Assembly: GCA_019235445.1 (NCBI GenBank) | Contig: JAFAKL010000391.1 | Coordinates: 1 to 35,821 of the forward strand | From: Verrucomicrobiota bacterium | Lineage (GTDB): Bacteria; Verrucomicrobiota; Verrucomicrobiia; Chthoniobacterales; JAFAMB01 | Direction: 5' to 3' | DNA length: 35,821 bases | Shown: positions 1 through 12,658 of the stretch, in pieces | Numbering within the stretch: the first letter of the stretch is position 1 | How the letters are laid out: each line of letters starts with the position of its first letter | Translations under genes and position numbers: made by a program | Notes under the pieces: model-generated | The model's database searches: none | What the model was told of the DNA's origin: nothing | The model's input: only the letters and a program-made list of their open reading frames with translations

Positions 1-48
1 GACGAACTGACGTTCTGGAGCATCTAGGATCGGCAACTAAATCGGACA

Positions 49-344
49 CTACCCGCCCCCGCTGAGCGCACGGAAAGCGACCATTTGCATGACCCACCCG
101 CTGGCATTCGAGAGGGGCGCGCCGGCGCTGTACAAGGGTTGGGCGTATACCTGTCCGTCCACGGGCAGATTTCCTATCAGCCCAAGGCCGTTTGCGTTGA
201 CATTCTGCAGCGTTAGAATGGTTTCGGCAGGGTCTAACCCGGTTCGCGCGTTTGTCATTATGATAAGTGAGCACATCCGCAGCGAAACCCCGGGAACTCA
301 AGAGGTAGCATGCAATAGCAAGCGGCAACTGGCGATTAAGGAGG
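49..344 (-). pseudogene. Broken 5' fragment of a quinoprotein-like beta-propeller gene
   Basis: The reverse strand encodes a hydrophobic leader (QLPLAIACYLLSSRGFAADV), then VLTYHND and, after a one-base shift, NARTGLDPAETILTLQNVN and PVDGQVYAQPLY. This order is typical of the N-terminus of exported PQQ-like/quinoprotein beta-propeller proteins, where HNDNARTG is normally continuous. Deleting one A from the AAA run (251-253 on the plus strand) restores HNDNARTG, so I read it as a single-base frameshift. Family similarity ends near position 115 (after PLYSAGAPLSNA); the frame then runs into unrelated residues and a stop at 49, so the propeller itself is missing. No ribosome binding site or clear start was found. 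The product would have been periplasmic. The family assignment rests on remembered motifs, and the frameshift alone could be an assembly error; the loss of the rest of the gene could not. Confidence 0.6.
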
Positions 345-366
345 TTTAAGAATCTTTCAATTGTAA

Positions 367-3579
<3,213 letters not shown>

Positions 3580-3630
3580 TCTGTGAGATAGGTCACATCA
3601 TTCGAGTGTGCAGTCGACATGACTGGCCCC

Positions 3631-3661
3631 GCCTAAGGCGGTAAAGCCTCCGACAGTTTTT
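3631..3661 (+). terminator. Weak possible terminator after the beta-galactosidase
   Basis: A short imperfect hairpin (AGGC-GGTAAA-GCCT, overlapping the palindrome GCCTAAGGC) is followed after seven bases by a run of six T. The stem is only four base pairs, so this is a weak candidate for an intrinsic terminator between the galactosidase and the hybrid kinase. Confidence 0.25.
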
Positions 3662-3675
3662 TCAGCTTGCCTTCC

Positions 3676-3705
3676 TTGTGTAGCCCCTGGAAAGCGTGTT
3701 ATTAT
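3676..3705 (+). promoter_or_regulatory. Candidate sigma-70-type promoter before the hybrid kinase
   Basis: TTGTGT and TATTAT are separated by 18 bases, about 90 bases upstream of the kinase start. The match is moderate and rests on the hexamers and spacing alone. Confidence 0.3.
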
Positions 3706-3792
3706 AGTGGATGCTAAAATTATAGATATGATGGACGCGTTCTCTTTGGGGGCACGCAGCTCCGTGGGCCAGAGCGCGCAACGAATTCAGCA

Positions 3793-6195
3793 ATGCTCTC
3801 CAAAGACGAATTACTTTTCATGCTGCAGTCGGCGGGTATTGGAACCTATCGTTGGGACGTACCTGAGGGGATCATGCAATGGGACACCCAGATGTGTGTC
3901 CTTTTCGGTTTGCTGCCAGGTGGATTCTCCGGGAAGTACAGCGACTTCCTGTCGCTGATCGATGCGAGCGATCGTGCCAGGCTGAGCCAGGAGATTGCTG
4001 TCGCATTGCAGGAGGAAAGCGCCGAATTCTGCAGCGAGTTTCGGGTTGTCACCCTTTCTTCGGCCGCAACGGCACGCTTTCTGGAAATGCGTTTCAAAGT
4101 TCGGCGTGTTGCGGAGGGGGTCTTGCGCGTAACCGGTCTTTGCCTGGACGTCACAGAGCGGCACCGTGTCACAGTGGAACTGGCCAGCGAGCGAGATCTT
4201 TTTTCAACGCTGATGAACAACCTCCCTGATAATATTTACTTCAAGGATCGCGACAGCCGTTTTGTGGCAGTCAACCCGGCGGTGCTCGCCCGAGTCGGTT
4301 TCAAGGATCAATCGGGAATTATTGGAAAAACTGATCGAGACATCTTCCAGGGCGATCATGCCCTCAAAGCACTGGCGGATGAACAAAGAATTATTGCCAC
4401 CGGTCAGCCGATGATCGGCATTGAGGAAAAGGAAATCTGGGCGGACGGAAAAGAATCATGGGCTCTAACCACAAAGTTTCCTTGGCGCAATGCAACGGGC
4501 GAGGTGATTGGGACCTTTGGATTGTCACGCGACATTACTGCTCTCAAGAAATATGAAGAGAAGCTGAAGGCAGCCAATGAGGCTGCTGAGAGAGCTGGAC
4601 GGGCCAAGAGCGAGTTCCTCGCCAATATGAGCCACGAAATCCGGACGCCCATGAATGGGGTCCTCGGCATGACGGACCTGTTACTCGACAGCGGCTTGAA
4701 TTCGGAACGGCGCGAGTACGCGGAGAGCATCCGAACGAGTGCCGAGGCCCTGCTGAAAATCATCAACGATATTCTCGATTTTTCCAAACTGGAGGCGGGC
4801 AAACTCTCCTTTGAAGTCCTCGATTTTGATCTCATCGAAACGGTTGAAAACGCTTTAGGCATGTTGGCCGAACCAGCACAAGGCAAAGAACTTGAGTTAG
4901 CCTGCAGTATCCTGCCAGAGACGCCCGTAACGCTGCGCGGCGATCCGGGTCGGTTGCGGCAAATTCTCACTAACCTGATTGCTAACGCCGTCAAATTTAC
5001 CGCGAGGGGAGAGGTCATCGTTCGTGTTTGCCCGGAACGCGAAACCAGGACACACGCTCTGTTGCGTTTTGAAGTTCAAGACACCGGGATAGGCATTCCG
5101 GACGAAGCGCAGGGTCTGCTCTTTGAGGCATTTAAACAGGCTGATTCGTCGACCACTCGCAAATACGGCGGGACAGGTTTAGGACTGGCCATCGCCAAGC
5201 AATTGGTGACCATGATGGAGGGTCAAATTGGAGTCCAAAGTCAACCGGGAAAAGGCTCAACCTTCTGGTTCACGGCGCGATTCGAGAAGCAGGCTACTGC
5301 CAGGGAACATCCGGAAAGATCCTTTGGCGAATTAGGCCATGTACGAGCGCTCATCGTCGTCGACAATGCGACCAATCGCGAAATTCTCGCACGCCAATTT
5401 CTTGGATGGGAAATAGAGGCGAACCGAGCGGCTACTGGCGCTGAAGCTTTGCAGATGCTGCGAGCCGCTGCCACAGAGGAGAAACCCTACGACTTGGCCC
5501 TGTTAGACGTCCAGATGCCCGAGATGGACGGTTTGACTCTCGCAAGCGCGATCAAGGCCGACCCCGCCATCGCCCGCACCCGACTGATCGTCTTGACCCC
5601 CTTAGGATACGCAATAAGCGCAGCAGAATTCAAAAGAATGGGAATTGAGGCGTACCTCGTCAAACCGGCCAGACAAGCGCGTCTGTTTGACTGTTTGTTC
5701 GACGTCATGACCAGACCTGTGCCGGAAAGAGAGCTCGCATCATCTGTTCTTGCTGCGTCTTCCTCTATTTTCCTGGAGCCTGCATCAGAGCTTGACGAAG
5801 TGCGAATACTTCTCGCGGAGGACAACCTCATTAACCAGAAAGTGGCTTTAGCCCAACTCAAAAAGCTCGGATTCAAAGCAGATCCTGTGGCCAATGGCTT
5901 GGAGGTACTGAGAGCGGTGAGCCAAAAACGCTATAACATCATTCTCATGGATTGTCTGATGCCTGAGATTGATGGATACGAGGCGACACGCGTGATTCGC
6001 GAAGAAGAGAAACGTGCGGATCACCGCTCGAACCGGAAGACGCCCATTTACATCATCGCCATGACCGCAAATGCCATGGAAGGCGACAGAGATCGCTGCT
6101 TCGCGGCAGGAATGGACGACTATATCTCTAAGCCCGTGCGATCTTGTGAACTTGAACAAGCGCTGGAACGCGCGAAAATGGCCAAAGCCACTTAA
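3793..6195 (+). CDS. Hybrid sensor histidine kinase (PAS-PAS-HisKA-HATPase-REC-REC)
   Basis: Soluble 800-residue BarA/Luk-type hybrid kinase with no membrane segment. Two PAS-like regions (about 1-125 and 130-255) precede the HisKA box [12 protein letters not shown] with phospho-accepting H281. The ATPase domain follows (N box [13 protein letters not shown]1 DTGIGIP, G2 [13 protein letters not shown]). Receiver 1 (about 518-640) has phospho-acceptor D572 in [11 protein letters not shown] and a lysine in YLVKPA, but its acidic pair reads VVDN instead of the usual VDDN. Receiver 2 (about 675-795) is canonical: [10 protein letters not shown]720 in [13 protein letters not shown], and SKP. Start ATG 3793 has no strong ribosome binding site. 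No Hpt or output domain is present, so phosphate must pass to another protein. The next gene in the same direction is the TPR-CHAT protein, 117 bases on; whether it is a partner is unknown. Confidence 0.92.
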   Translation: MLSKDELLFMLQSAGIGTYRWDVPEGIMQWDTQMCVLFGLLPGGFSGKYSDFLSLIDASDRARLSQEIAVALQEESAEFCSEFRVVTLSSAATARFLEMRFKVRRVAEGVLRVTGLCLDVTERHRVTVELASERDLFSTLMNNLPDNIYFKDRDSRFVAVNPAVLARVGFKDQSGIIGKTDRDIFQGDHALKALADEQRIIATGQPMIGIEEKEIWADGKESWALTTKFPWRNATGEVIGTFGLSRDITALKKYEEKLKAANEAAERAGRAKSEFLANMSHEIRTPMNGVLGMTDLLLDSGLNSERREYAESIRTSAEALLKIINDILDFSKLEAGKLSFEVLDFDLIETVENALGMLAEPAQGKELELACSILPETPVTLRGDPGRLRQILTNLIANAVKFTARGEVIVRVCPERETRTHALLRFEVQDTGIGIPDEAQGLLFEAFKQADSSTTRKYGGTGLGLAIAKQLVTMMEGQIGVQSQPGKGSTFWFTARFEKQATAREHPERSFGELGHVRALIVVDNATNREILARQFLGWEIEANRAATGAEALQMLRAAATEEKPYDLALLDVQMPEMDGLTLASAIKADPAIARTRLIVLTPLGYAISAAEFKRMGIEAYLVKPARQARLFDCLFDVMTRPVPERELASSVLAASSSIFLEPASELDEVRILLAEDNLINQKVALAQLKKLGFKADPVANGLEVLRAVSQKRYNIILMDCLMPEIDGYEATRVIREEEKRADHRSNRKTPIYIIAMTANAMEGDRDRCFAAGMDDYISKPVRSCELEQALERAKMAKAT

Positions 6196-6312
6196 AGCAA
6201 AATACTGTAAGCTCGGCGTCGTACCCTCCTCAGCTTTGATGAGGAACACTTGTCCGGTCTACGCGGACCCTTTAGTTTTCCTCTTTGGTTCGTCTCAGGT
6301 GGAAATACGTTT

Positions 6313-9300
6313 ATGGCTCTGCCGCCGGCAAAACTGCTGTTTGTGTTCTTAGCACTTGCTCTCTTGATTCTCGCCAGCCCGGTATCATTGGCCGAGGACG
6401 ACGACCTGAACGCACTAGGCCAACAGGTAGATCAACTGATTGGGCAAGGAAAATATGAGGAGGCTATCCCCATTGCTGAAAAAGCGCTGGAAGCAACAAA
6501 GCGAATTCGTGGCCCGGGAGACCCCGGGACCGTCAGCGCCCTGAATACCCTGGGGTTCCTTTTGCTTAAGATTGGGCATGACAAGAAGGCCCTTTCGTAT
6601 TTCAAACAGGCTGATCATCTGAGACCTGACGATCCCAAGACTAAATGGCGCCTGGCTGAAGCTTACACCGCTCTTAAACGCCGCGCTGAAGCTGATCGCG
6701 CGTTCCAGGAATTAGTGCGTTTGGAGCCGATCTGGGAAAATTACTATGCTTACGCCGAATTCAAATACGGATCCTTGAATTTGCGCGAGGCGGAAAAGTT
6801 GTTTCATCTCGTTCTTGAACATATAGGTCCCGGAGGTCTCGCCAGATCGCCCGAAGCTGCGGCCTTAACTCGTCTCGCCTTTATCTGCTACTTGCGGGGG
6901 ACGAATCAAGAGGCCGAAAATTATTTTTCCAGTGCAGAGCAGCTGGATCCCGATGACCCAATTTTGCAGCAAAAAGAAGCGATCTATTGGGAGAGCCGGG
7001 ACCAGGTCGAAAAAGCCGAAGCCGCCTTTAAACGCTGCTTGAAGCTTAAGCCGGCGCTTGTTTACGAAGATTACGGCAAGTTTCTTCTGAAGCATCAGCG
7101 GTACCTCGACGCCGAGGGCATATTTCGCGAGGCAATGAAAAACGATCCCAAATCGTCCTGGTTCCGTATGTGCCTCGTCGAGACTTTACAACAACAAAAC
7201 AAGAATGCCGAAGCGGTCGAACTGCTGAAAGTCAGCACGCAGATCCTGGATGTTTCGGAAGAACTTTATTGGCGACTGGGCAAATCTCTCGCTGCGATGG
7301 GACAAAACGGCGAGGCTGAAGCAGCTCTCCAGCACTCACTCCGCCTGGGACCAACCTACACGGGGTACTATTCTTACGCCGAGTTGCTTCAATCCCTGGG
7401 GAGGAAGGCAGAGGCAAGCGAGATGTTTGCTAAAGCCGCTCAACTCGGTCCTCCTCCGGATGCTGCTTCGGCGGAGTTCTCCAAGGTCCGGACTTTGCAA
7501 GATTCATCCGGCGATTATAAGGGAGTACTGGAGGATCTCCGTGGTGTTGAGATGGCCCTCAAGACGAATCCGGAGTTTTTCTGGCGACTCGCCCTGTCGC
7601 TGCAGGCCGTAGGTTATTCGGATGAGGCGGGGGCCGCGTTTCAACAATCTCTGGAGATACGGACAACGTTTTCAGGCTGCTATTATTTCGCCAAGCTCCT
7701 CTTCGAGCAAAACCGCAGCCAGGAGGCGGAGGATCTCCTGGTTCGGGCCGGTGATCCGAAGAAAGAGGACGTCCCTGCCATCCTCACCGTTGCTACCGTC
7801 CGGCAGGATGCCGGCGAGTACGCTGAAGCTGTTCCAATGCTATCTCGTGCCTCCGAGCTGTCGCCGGAAAACAGTGCGGTTTTTGGCAAACTGGCGGTCT
7901 CTCTTGAATTCAGCGGACACCCTGATGACGCCGATGTCGCCTTTGCGAAAGCGGTCGAGCTTGAGCCTAACTCCTTCGCTACCTATTATCATAGCTGCTT
8001 CGCGTCACGGCGCCCTCCCGGTTTTTACGAGAAGCTTTGTCGCCGGGCGCTGCGTGCCAATCCGGAGAATGCCGATCTATTAGACGACCTTGCGATCATC
8101 GTTGAGGCGGTCGATCGATGGGAAGAAGCGGCGGACCTGGCTAGCAGAGCTCTTCAACTGAGAGACAAGAGGAAAGAGGATCCATGGATAGAACTCGCTA
8201 TCCTCATCGGAGCCGATTCGGTGACGGGAAAACAGGAGGATGCCATTCGCATGGTTAGCGCGCTGGCAGATTGTGCTCAGCCCAATGCCCAATCAGCAGA
8301 TCTTGGGGTGACCCCGTTTTTGTACCACACGGTAATAGCCCTACTCCGACTTCAGCAGGATGCCTACGAAAAAGCGATGGAAAGTGCCGCGCAGGCGCTG
8401 ACCGACTACAATTCTCCAGAGTTTAGCGCCGATATGGAAGCGAGCGCGCCCCGGGATAACGATTCAGCCGGCGACCAACGCGCGGATTTTAAATTGCTTC
8501 ACGCCAGGCTAATCATCTTGGAAGGGAAGGCGGCATTTCACCTCCGCCAGTTTGAAGACGCAATCCGATCTTATCAAGGAGCAGTTGACGAATTGCAACG
8601 TCTCCCAAATCCGTTGGTCTCCCAGCCGCAGATCATTGATTTCTCGATCCAGCCATACGATTCGAAGATCGACGCTTTGAGAGGTATCGCGAAGGTGTAT
8701 GAGGCGGAGAATGACTATACCGCGGCGATCGCAACCTATGAGAGGGCATTAACAACCGCGGAAAAAAATAGCGCGTTCCGGCAACAGCTCGAAAACATCC
8801 TGTCACTGCTTTATGCTTTCAGGCATACGGGTCAATATGATAGAGCGTCCCAGGCGTTAGGGCAATATGCTCTGGTTGTTGGTAAGCTTGAGGATGAAGA
8901 AAGCCGCAATAAGTATCAAGCCGCACTGGCGAAATATCGTGGCGAATATAACGAGATAATCGATTATTCCCGGAAAAGGCTGGAGGTGGCGGAGAGCAAG
9001 GGTCGCCCGCTGCCGGTGGCCGAGAGTTTGGCAGACCTCGCGGAGGCTCTGAAGGAGGTCGGCCAATACGAGGAAGCACTGCGTGCCTACAATCAGGCCA
9101 TTCAGATCCGAGAAGAACCACAGCATCGTTCTCCCTTCTGGGTTGCCTTTTGTCAGCGGAAAGTGGCGGAGATTTACCAGAGTATCGGAGACTATAAAAA
9201 GGCCCGCCAGTGGCTGCAGCAATCCTCCACCACCTGGGACCAGATCGGGAGAAAAGAGAGTGTCGCCGAAACCCTGACTCATCAGGCTGCGCTGGAAAAT

Positions 9301-11355
9301 CAACTTGGCAACTTCGATCAGGCGCTGACCTACCTCGAAACCGCCAGGGGCCTCTATCGGGCTCTGAAGGACCCTGTTGGAGAAGCCGAGACATTAAATT
9401 GGCAGGGCCAGATTCTGGAGGGACAGAGACGTTACCAGGAAGCGCTACAAACCTTTACCGATGCCCTGAAACAGGAACGCATGACAGACGATACGCTCAG
9501 CACAGCGCAGTCGCTTCGCCTGATTGGCCGGGAGCACATGCTGCTCGGCGAGAGCGCAAACGGCGAGCAGAAACGCCAGGAGTTTGCCGAGGCAGAGCGC
9601 AAGATGCAGGAAGCTCTCGCGATCGAGCAAAGCGCGAATTTAAATGGAAGGGAGGTACAGCAATCCATGGCGGAGCTCCGTTTGCAGGAGGGAAGGTTTT
9701 CGGAGGCCGAACAGTTTCTCATCGAAATCGTGAATCAGGACGCTAAAACCGAATACCCGTCGAACTGGGAGGCCTGGCATCTCCTGGGGTCGGCGGAGCA
9801 AGGTTTGGGCAAGAACGATGAAGCGCTTAAGCATTTTAAGCAGAGCATCGATATCATCGAGAAAAGGCGTCAGGTAACCGCCGGAACTCCAGGCGAACTG
9901 AATTTTCTCCAGCGATATCACGAGGCCTATCAGAGCCTGATTGAACTGCTCATTAAAACGGAGAACCTGCCCGAAGCCTACGATTACATTGAGCTCGAGA
10001 AAGTCACTGAGCTTCAGCAGGGTACTTTACCGCCTGGCCTTTCAGAAGATTCCCAGGGCGCAGCTTACCGCAAAGGTCGCAGTCTTCAATTCAGCGAGAC
10101 TGCGATCGAACGCGAAATCGCGGAGGAGGGAAAAAAGGATTCACCCGACGTGATGCGGATTGCCAATCTTGAGAAGCTCAGGAGAGTCATCAATCAGGAG
10201 TTTATCCAGTTCCTGCATGGACTTGAAGCTGGGCAGAACTATGCACAAATTCGGCAGCAACTCTTGGCGAATCCACGGGAACTGTATCGCAGCATCCACG
10301 ATCTCCCGGAAGACGTTTTCGTCCTTCAGCCCGTGCTACTTCCGCGTCAGAAAAAGATCGTTATCCTGGTCTATCACCGCGGTATACCGATCAAAAGAGA
10401 AGTATCGATTCCGGACGATGCCAAAGTCCGGGAGCTGATAGATAAGTTTCTAAACTTCCTGAGCGAGGAGCCTTCGACCAGTTCCAGGGAAGAAGCGTTT
10501 CATCGTCTAACTCGCATCAAAGAAATTGGCAATCAGCTGTACCAGTGGTTCATCGCTCCAATTGCGGACCAGCTGCGGTCGGCCAAACTGCTGGTGATCT
10601 CTCCGTCTGGCAACCTGCGCAAAATCCCCTTTCAGGCGCTTTACGATGGTAACCATTTTTTGATTGAGGCTTATCCCATCGTGACCTTAGGGCTAGGGTC
10701 GGGACCGGCCGGATCCCTCCCAAAGAAGTTAGATATTTTTGCCGTCGCCGATCCGGACGGGACCTTGCCGGGTACTGAAGATCAGGTGCTGAAGCTAAAG
10801 GAAATGTTTCCGGATGCACAGGTTCTTCGTCAACAGGATGCGACCAAAGCTTCACTGGAGTGGGACGAAACGGAAAAAAAATATAACGTCCTGGTTTTTG
10901 CCACCCATTGCGCGATTGATGATGATAAGCCTACGGCATCTTTCATCCAGCTGGCCGGCAAAGGAGAGGACAAAAAGCTAACCTACGACGAAATTGGGGG
11001 GTTTGGATCAGTCTGGGAACCGGGTCCCTATCCCTCTAACAGCGAGTGGAGAGGGGTTCGCCTGGCCGTACTCAGCGCCTGCAGCACTGCGGTGGATTTA
11101 ACGACGGAAGACTGGGCGGTGCAGGGATTTGCTGCCCAATTTGAATTAATCGGGATATCCTGGGTGGCTGCCAGTCTCTGGCCTGTCGAAGACCACTCTA
11201 CCACCGAGCTCATGAACGACTTTTTTCAAAACCTGCAAAACGGCAAGTCCATGGCAAATTCTTTGCAGGCAGCACAAGTTTCGCTGATTCATTCGAGCAA
11301 TTATTCAGATCCCTTTTACTGGTCACCGTTTATCCTGATTGGCGGCTGGCGCTAA
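6313..11355 (+). CDS. Large exported TPR-CHAT protein (caspase-like fold)
   Basis: The ORF is open from a TTG at 6250, but ATG 6313 is preferred: it follows AGGTGGA at good spacing and begins a clear signal peptide (LLFVFLALALLILASPVSLA, then EDDD). The mature protein is about 1660 residues. Some 1200 residues are tandem tetratricopeptide repeats (recurring A..Y..A.....P), including a tight group near the end of that region of the type seen before CHAT domains. The CHAT domain is C-terminal (about 1385-1680): ISPSGNLRKIPFQAL, VFATHCAIDD and LAVLSACSTA. The candidate catalytic dyad is H1532 and C1590 (numbered from 6313); both are present, so peptidase activity is possible. The end (WVAASLWPVEDHST and DPFYWSPFILIG) is typical of CHAT. 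The signal peptide places it in the periplasm or outside. Substrate unknown; many TPR-CHAT proteins are uncharacterised. Confidence 0.9.
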   Translation: MALPPAKLLFVFLALALLILASPVSLAEDDDLNALGQQVDQLIGQGKYEEAIPIAEKALEATKRIRGPGDPGTVSALNTLGFLLLKIGHDKKALSYFKQADHLRPDDPKTKWRLAEAYTALKRRAEADRAFQELVRLEPIWENYYAYAEFKYGSLNLREAEKLFHLVLEHIGPGGLARSPEAAALTRLAFICYLRGTNQEAENYFSSAEQLDPDDPILQQKEAIYWESRDQVEKAEAAFKRCLKLKPALVYEDYGKFLLKHQRYLDAEGIFREAMKNDPKSSWFRMCLVETLQQQNKNAEAVELLKVSTQILDVSEELYWRLGKSLAAMGQNGEAEAALQHSLRLGPTYTGYYSYAELLQSLGRKAEASEMFAKAAQLGPPPDAASAEFSKVRTLQDSSGDYKGVLEDLRGVEMALKTNPEFFWRLALSLQAVGYSDEAGAAFQQSLEIRTTFSGCYYFAKLLFEQNRSQEAEDLLVRAGDPKKEDVPAILTVATVRQDAGEYAEAVPMLSRASELSPENSAVFGKLAVSLEFSGHPDDADVAFAKAVELEPNSFATYYHSCFASRRPPGFYEKLCRRALRANPENADLLDDLAIIVEAVDRWEEAADLASRALQLRDKRKEDPWIELAILIGADSVTGKQEDAIRMVSALADCAQPNAQSADLGVTPFLYHTVIALLRLQQDAYEKAMESAAQALTDYNSPEFSADMEASAPRDNDSAGDQRADFKLLHARLIILEGKAAFHLRQFEDAIRSYQGAVDELQRLPNPLVSQPQIIDFSIQPYDSKIDALRGIAKVYEAENDYTAAIATYERALTTAEKNSAFRQQLENILSLLYAFRHTGQYDRASQALGQYALVVGKLEDEESRNKYQAALAKYRGEYNEIIDYSRKRLEVAESKGRPLPVAESLADLAEALKEVGQYEEALRAYNQAIQIREEPQHRSPFWVAFCQRKVAEIYQSIGDYKKARQWLQQSSTTWDQIGRKESVAETLTHQAALENQLGNFDQALTYLETARGLYRALKDPVGEAETLNWQGQILEGQRRYQEALQTFTDALKQERMTDDTLSTAQSLRLIGREHMLLGESANGEQKRQEFAEAERKMQEALAIEQSANLNGREVQQSMAELRLQEGRFSEAEQFLIEIVNQDAKTEYPSNWEAWHLLGSAEQGLGKNDEALKHFKQSIDIIEKRRQVTAGTPGELNFLQRYHEAYQSLIELLIKTENLPEAYDYIELEKVTELQQGTLPPGLSEDSQGAAYRKGRSLQFSETAIEREIAEEGKKDSPDVMRIANLEKLRRVINQEFIQFLHGLEAGQNYAQIRQQLLANPRELYRSIHDLPEDVFVLQPVLLPRQKKIVILVYHRGIPIKREVSIPDDAKVRELIDKFLNFLSEEPSTSSREEAFHRLTRIKEIGNQLYQWFIAPIADQLRSAKLLVISPSGNLRKIPFQALYDGNHFLIEAYPIVTLGLGSGPAGSLPKKLDIFAVADPDGTLPGTEDQVLKLKEMFPDAQVLRQQDATKASLEWDETEKKYNVLVFATHCAIDDDKPTASFIQLAGKGEDKKLTYDEIGGFGSVWEPGPYPSNSEWRGVRLAVLSACSTAVDLTTEDWAVQGFAAQFELIGISWVAASLWPVEDHSTTELMNDFFQNLQNGKSMANSLQAAQVSLIHSSNYSDPFYWSPFILIGGWR

Positions 11356-11409
11356 GCACTTAAAAACGAAAGAGGAAGCCAAACGCCTGGTTGAACGAGG
11401 GCAGCTACA

Positions 11410-12579
11410 TCACCAATCAAGAATTGCTCCATCAATGGCTCGGATGGTTGTCGAATGCATGACTTCAGGTTGAAACGGATGTTGCCTGGCCTTTGCTTCG
11501 TTTACTTCGATGCCGAGTCCAGCCTGGGTCGTTGGCAACCAATAACCTGATTCTGTCTGCAACGAGCTGTTGACCACCTCCCAACGCCACGGCACGTCGG
11601 TGAGCATGTCTTCCTGAATCAGGAAGTTGGGCGTGGACAAAGCAAAGTGCAAGGCCACGGCATTTGCTATTGGCCCCAGAGGGTTATGCGGCGCCACCCC
11701 CATTTGATACGTCTCGGCTGCAGCGGCTATTTTCTTGGCTTCCGACAGACCGCCGCAATGGCAGATGTCCGGCTGAATGACGTGGCAGGCTCGCTGTTCG
11801 AAAACCGGCCGGAATTGGCTGCGACCGATCAGTCGTTCACCGGTGGCAATTGGAACTCGTACCGCTCGACTGACCTCCACCAGGGCCTCGACGTTTTCCG
11901 GGGGAACAGGTTCTTCACAAAAATAGGGACGGAATTCTTCCACCGCGTGGATGTACTGGATCGCCATGGCGGGATAGGTACGCCCATGAAAATCGATCAT
12001 GATATCGATCGACTCCCCGATTGCAGCACGCAACTTTTGCATCAATAACGCAAACCGCCGGATTTTCGGGATTCCCTCCAGCGGTTCCGAGTAAGGCACA
12101 AAAACTACTTTGATCGCCGTATAGCCCTGGGCAACTACGCTTTGGGCCAGGTCGATCAGCGGCTCGACGGCAAACGTTTCATAGACCGCACGCATATCGC
12201 CCCCGCCCAGGTGGGTGTACATTCGCACCCGCTCGCGGACCAGGCCCCCAAGCAGCTCAAAGACGGGCACTCCCAAAACTTTCCCCTTGATATCCCAGAG
12301 CGCTTGGTCAACGGCGGACAACGCGCTCATCCCGATGACCCCCAGCCGCCAGAATGATTGTCTATATACCTTTTGATAAATGTGTTCGATCCGGCGAGGA
12401 TCCTCCCCAACTATCATCGGAGCGATATCTTCGATCGCCCCGACCACCGATCGCGTCTTCCATTCCAACGATCCTTCGCCCCACCCGAAAAGCCCGGCCT
12501 GGTCCGTCTCTACCTTACAGAAAACCCAATTACGCATCTCTGCGTTGACCACCAGCGTCTTGATTCCGGTTATCTTCAT
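11410..12579 (-). CDS. dgoD: Galactonate dehydratase-like enolase-superfamily enzyme
   Basis: Likely dehydrates an aldonate such as D-galactonate to the 2-keto-3-deoxy acid, using Mg2+, in the cytoplasm. The 389 residues carry the mandelate racemase/muconate lactonizing fold: capping domain about 1-120, barrel about 125-370. Metal ligands D196 (MIDFHGR), E222 (CEEPVPPEN) and E248 (GERLIGR) are spaced 26 and 26 apart, as in DgoD. The catalytic histidines would be H198 and H298 (APHNPLGP), again with the DgoD spacing of 100; QPDICHCGG is also DgoD-like. I am confident of the family and fairly confident of an acid-sugar dehydratase, but the exact substrate cannot be read from sequence. It lies downstream of the MBL gene on the same strand, separated by a hairpin, and converges with the CHAT gene. 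Confidence 0.85.
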   Translation of the reverse strand: MKITGIKTLVVNAEMRNWVFCKVETDQAGLFGWGEGSLEWKTRSVVGAIEDIAPMIVGEDPRRIEHIYQKVYRQSFWRLGVIGMSALSAVDQALWDIKGKVLGVPVFELLGGLVRERVRMYTHLGGGDMRAVYETFAVEPLIDLAQSVVAQGYTAIKVVFVPYSEPLEGIPKIRRFALLMQKLRAAIGESIDIMIDFHGRTYPAMAIQYIHAVEEFRPYFCEEPVPPENVEALVEVSRAVRVPIATGERLIGRSQFRPVFEQRACHVIQPDICHCGGLSEAKKIAAAAETYQMGVAPHNPLGPIANAVALHFALSTPNFLIQEDMLTDVPWRWEVVNSSLQTESGYWLPTTQAGLGIEVNEAKARQHPFQPEVMHSTTIRAIDGAILDW

Positions 12580-12594
12580 AGACTGTCGTAAGCG

Positions 12595-12642
12595 AAGCGT
12601 CCTCGCTTTGCTGGACGCTTAAGAAGCCAAGCGAGGACGCTT
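12595..12642. repeat. Perfect 14-bp inverted repeat (REP-like hairpin)
   Basis: AAGCGTCCTCGCTT at 12595-12608 is exactly complementary to AAGCGAGGACGCTT at 12629-12642, with a 20-base loop. Partial matching continues outside the arms (GTAAGCG on the left, TTACCTAC on the right). It lies after the MBL-fold gene and 15 bases before the dehydratase start, with no T-run on the minus strand, so a dispersed REP-type element or mRNA-stabilising hairpin is as likely as a terminator. No second copy was found in this window. Confidence 0.7.
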
Positions 12643-12658
12643 TACCTACATCAAACCA

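Noticed and set aside
338-344. A perfect AAGGAGG Shine-Dalgarno sequence on the plus strand
   Set aside because: No start codon followed by an open frame lies at proper distance; it falls within the antisense quinoprotein remnant.
6250-6312. TTG start of the TPR-CHAT ORF in the track
   Set aside because: ATG 6313 has a ribosome binding site and directly begins a signal peptide; the extra 21 residues would bury it.
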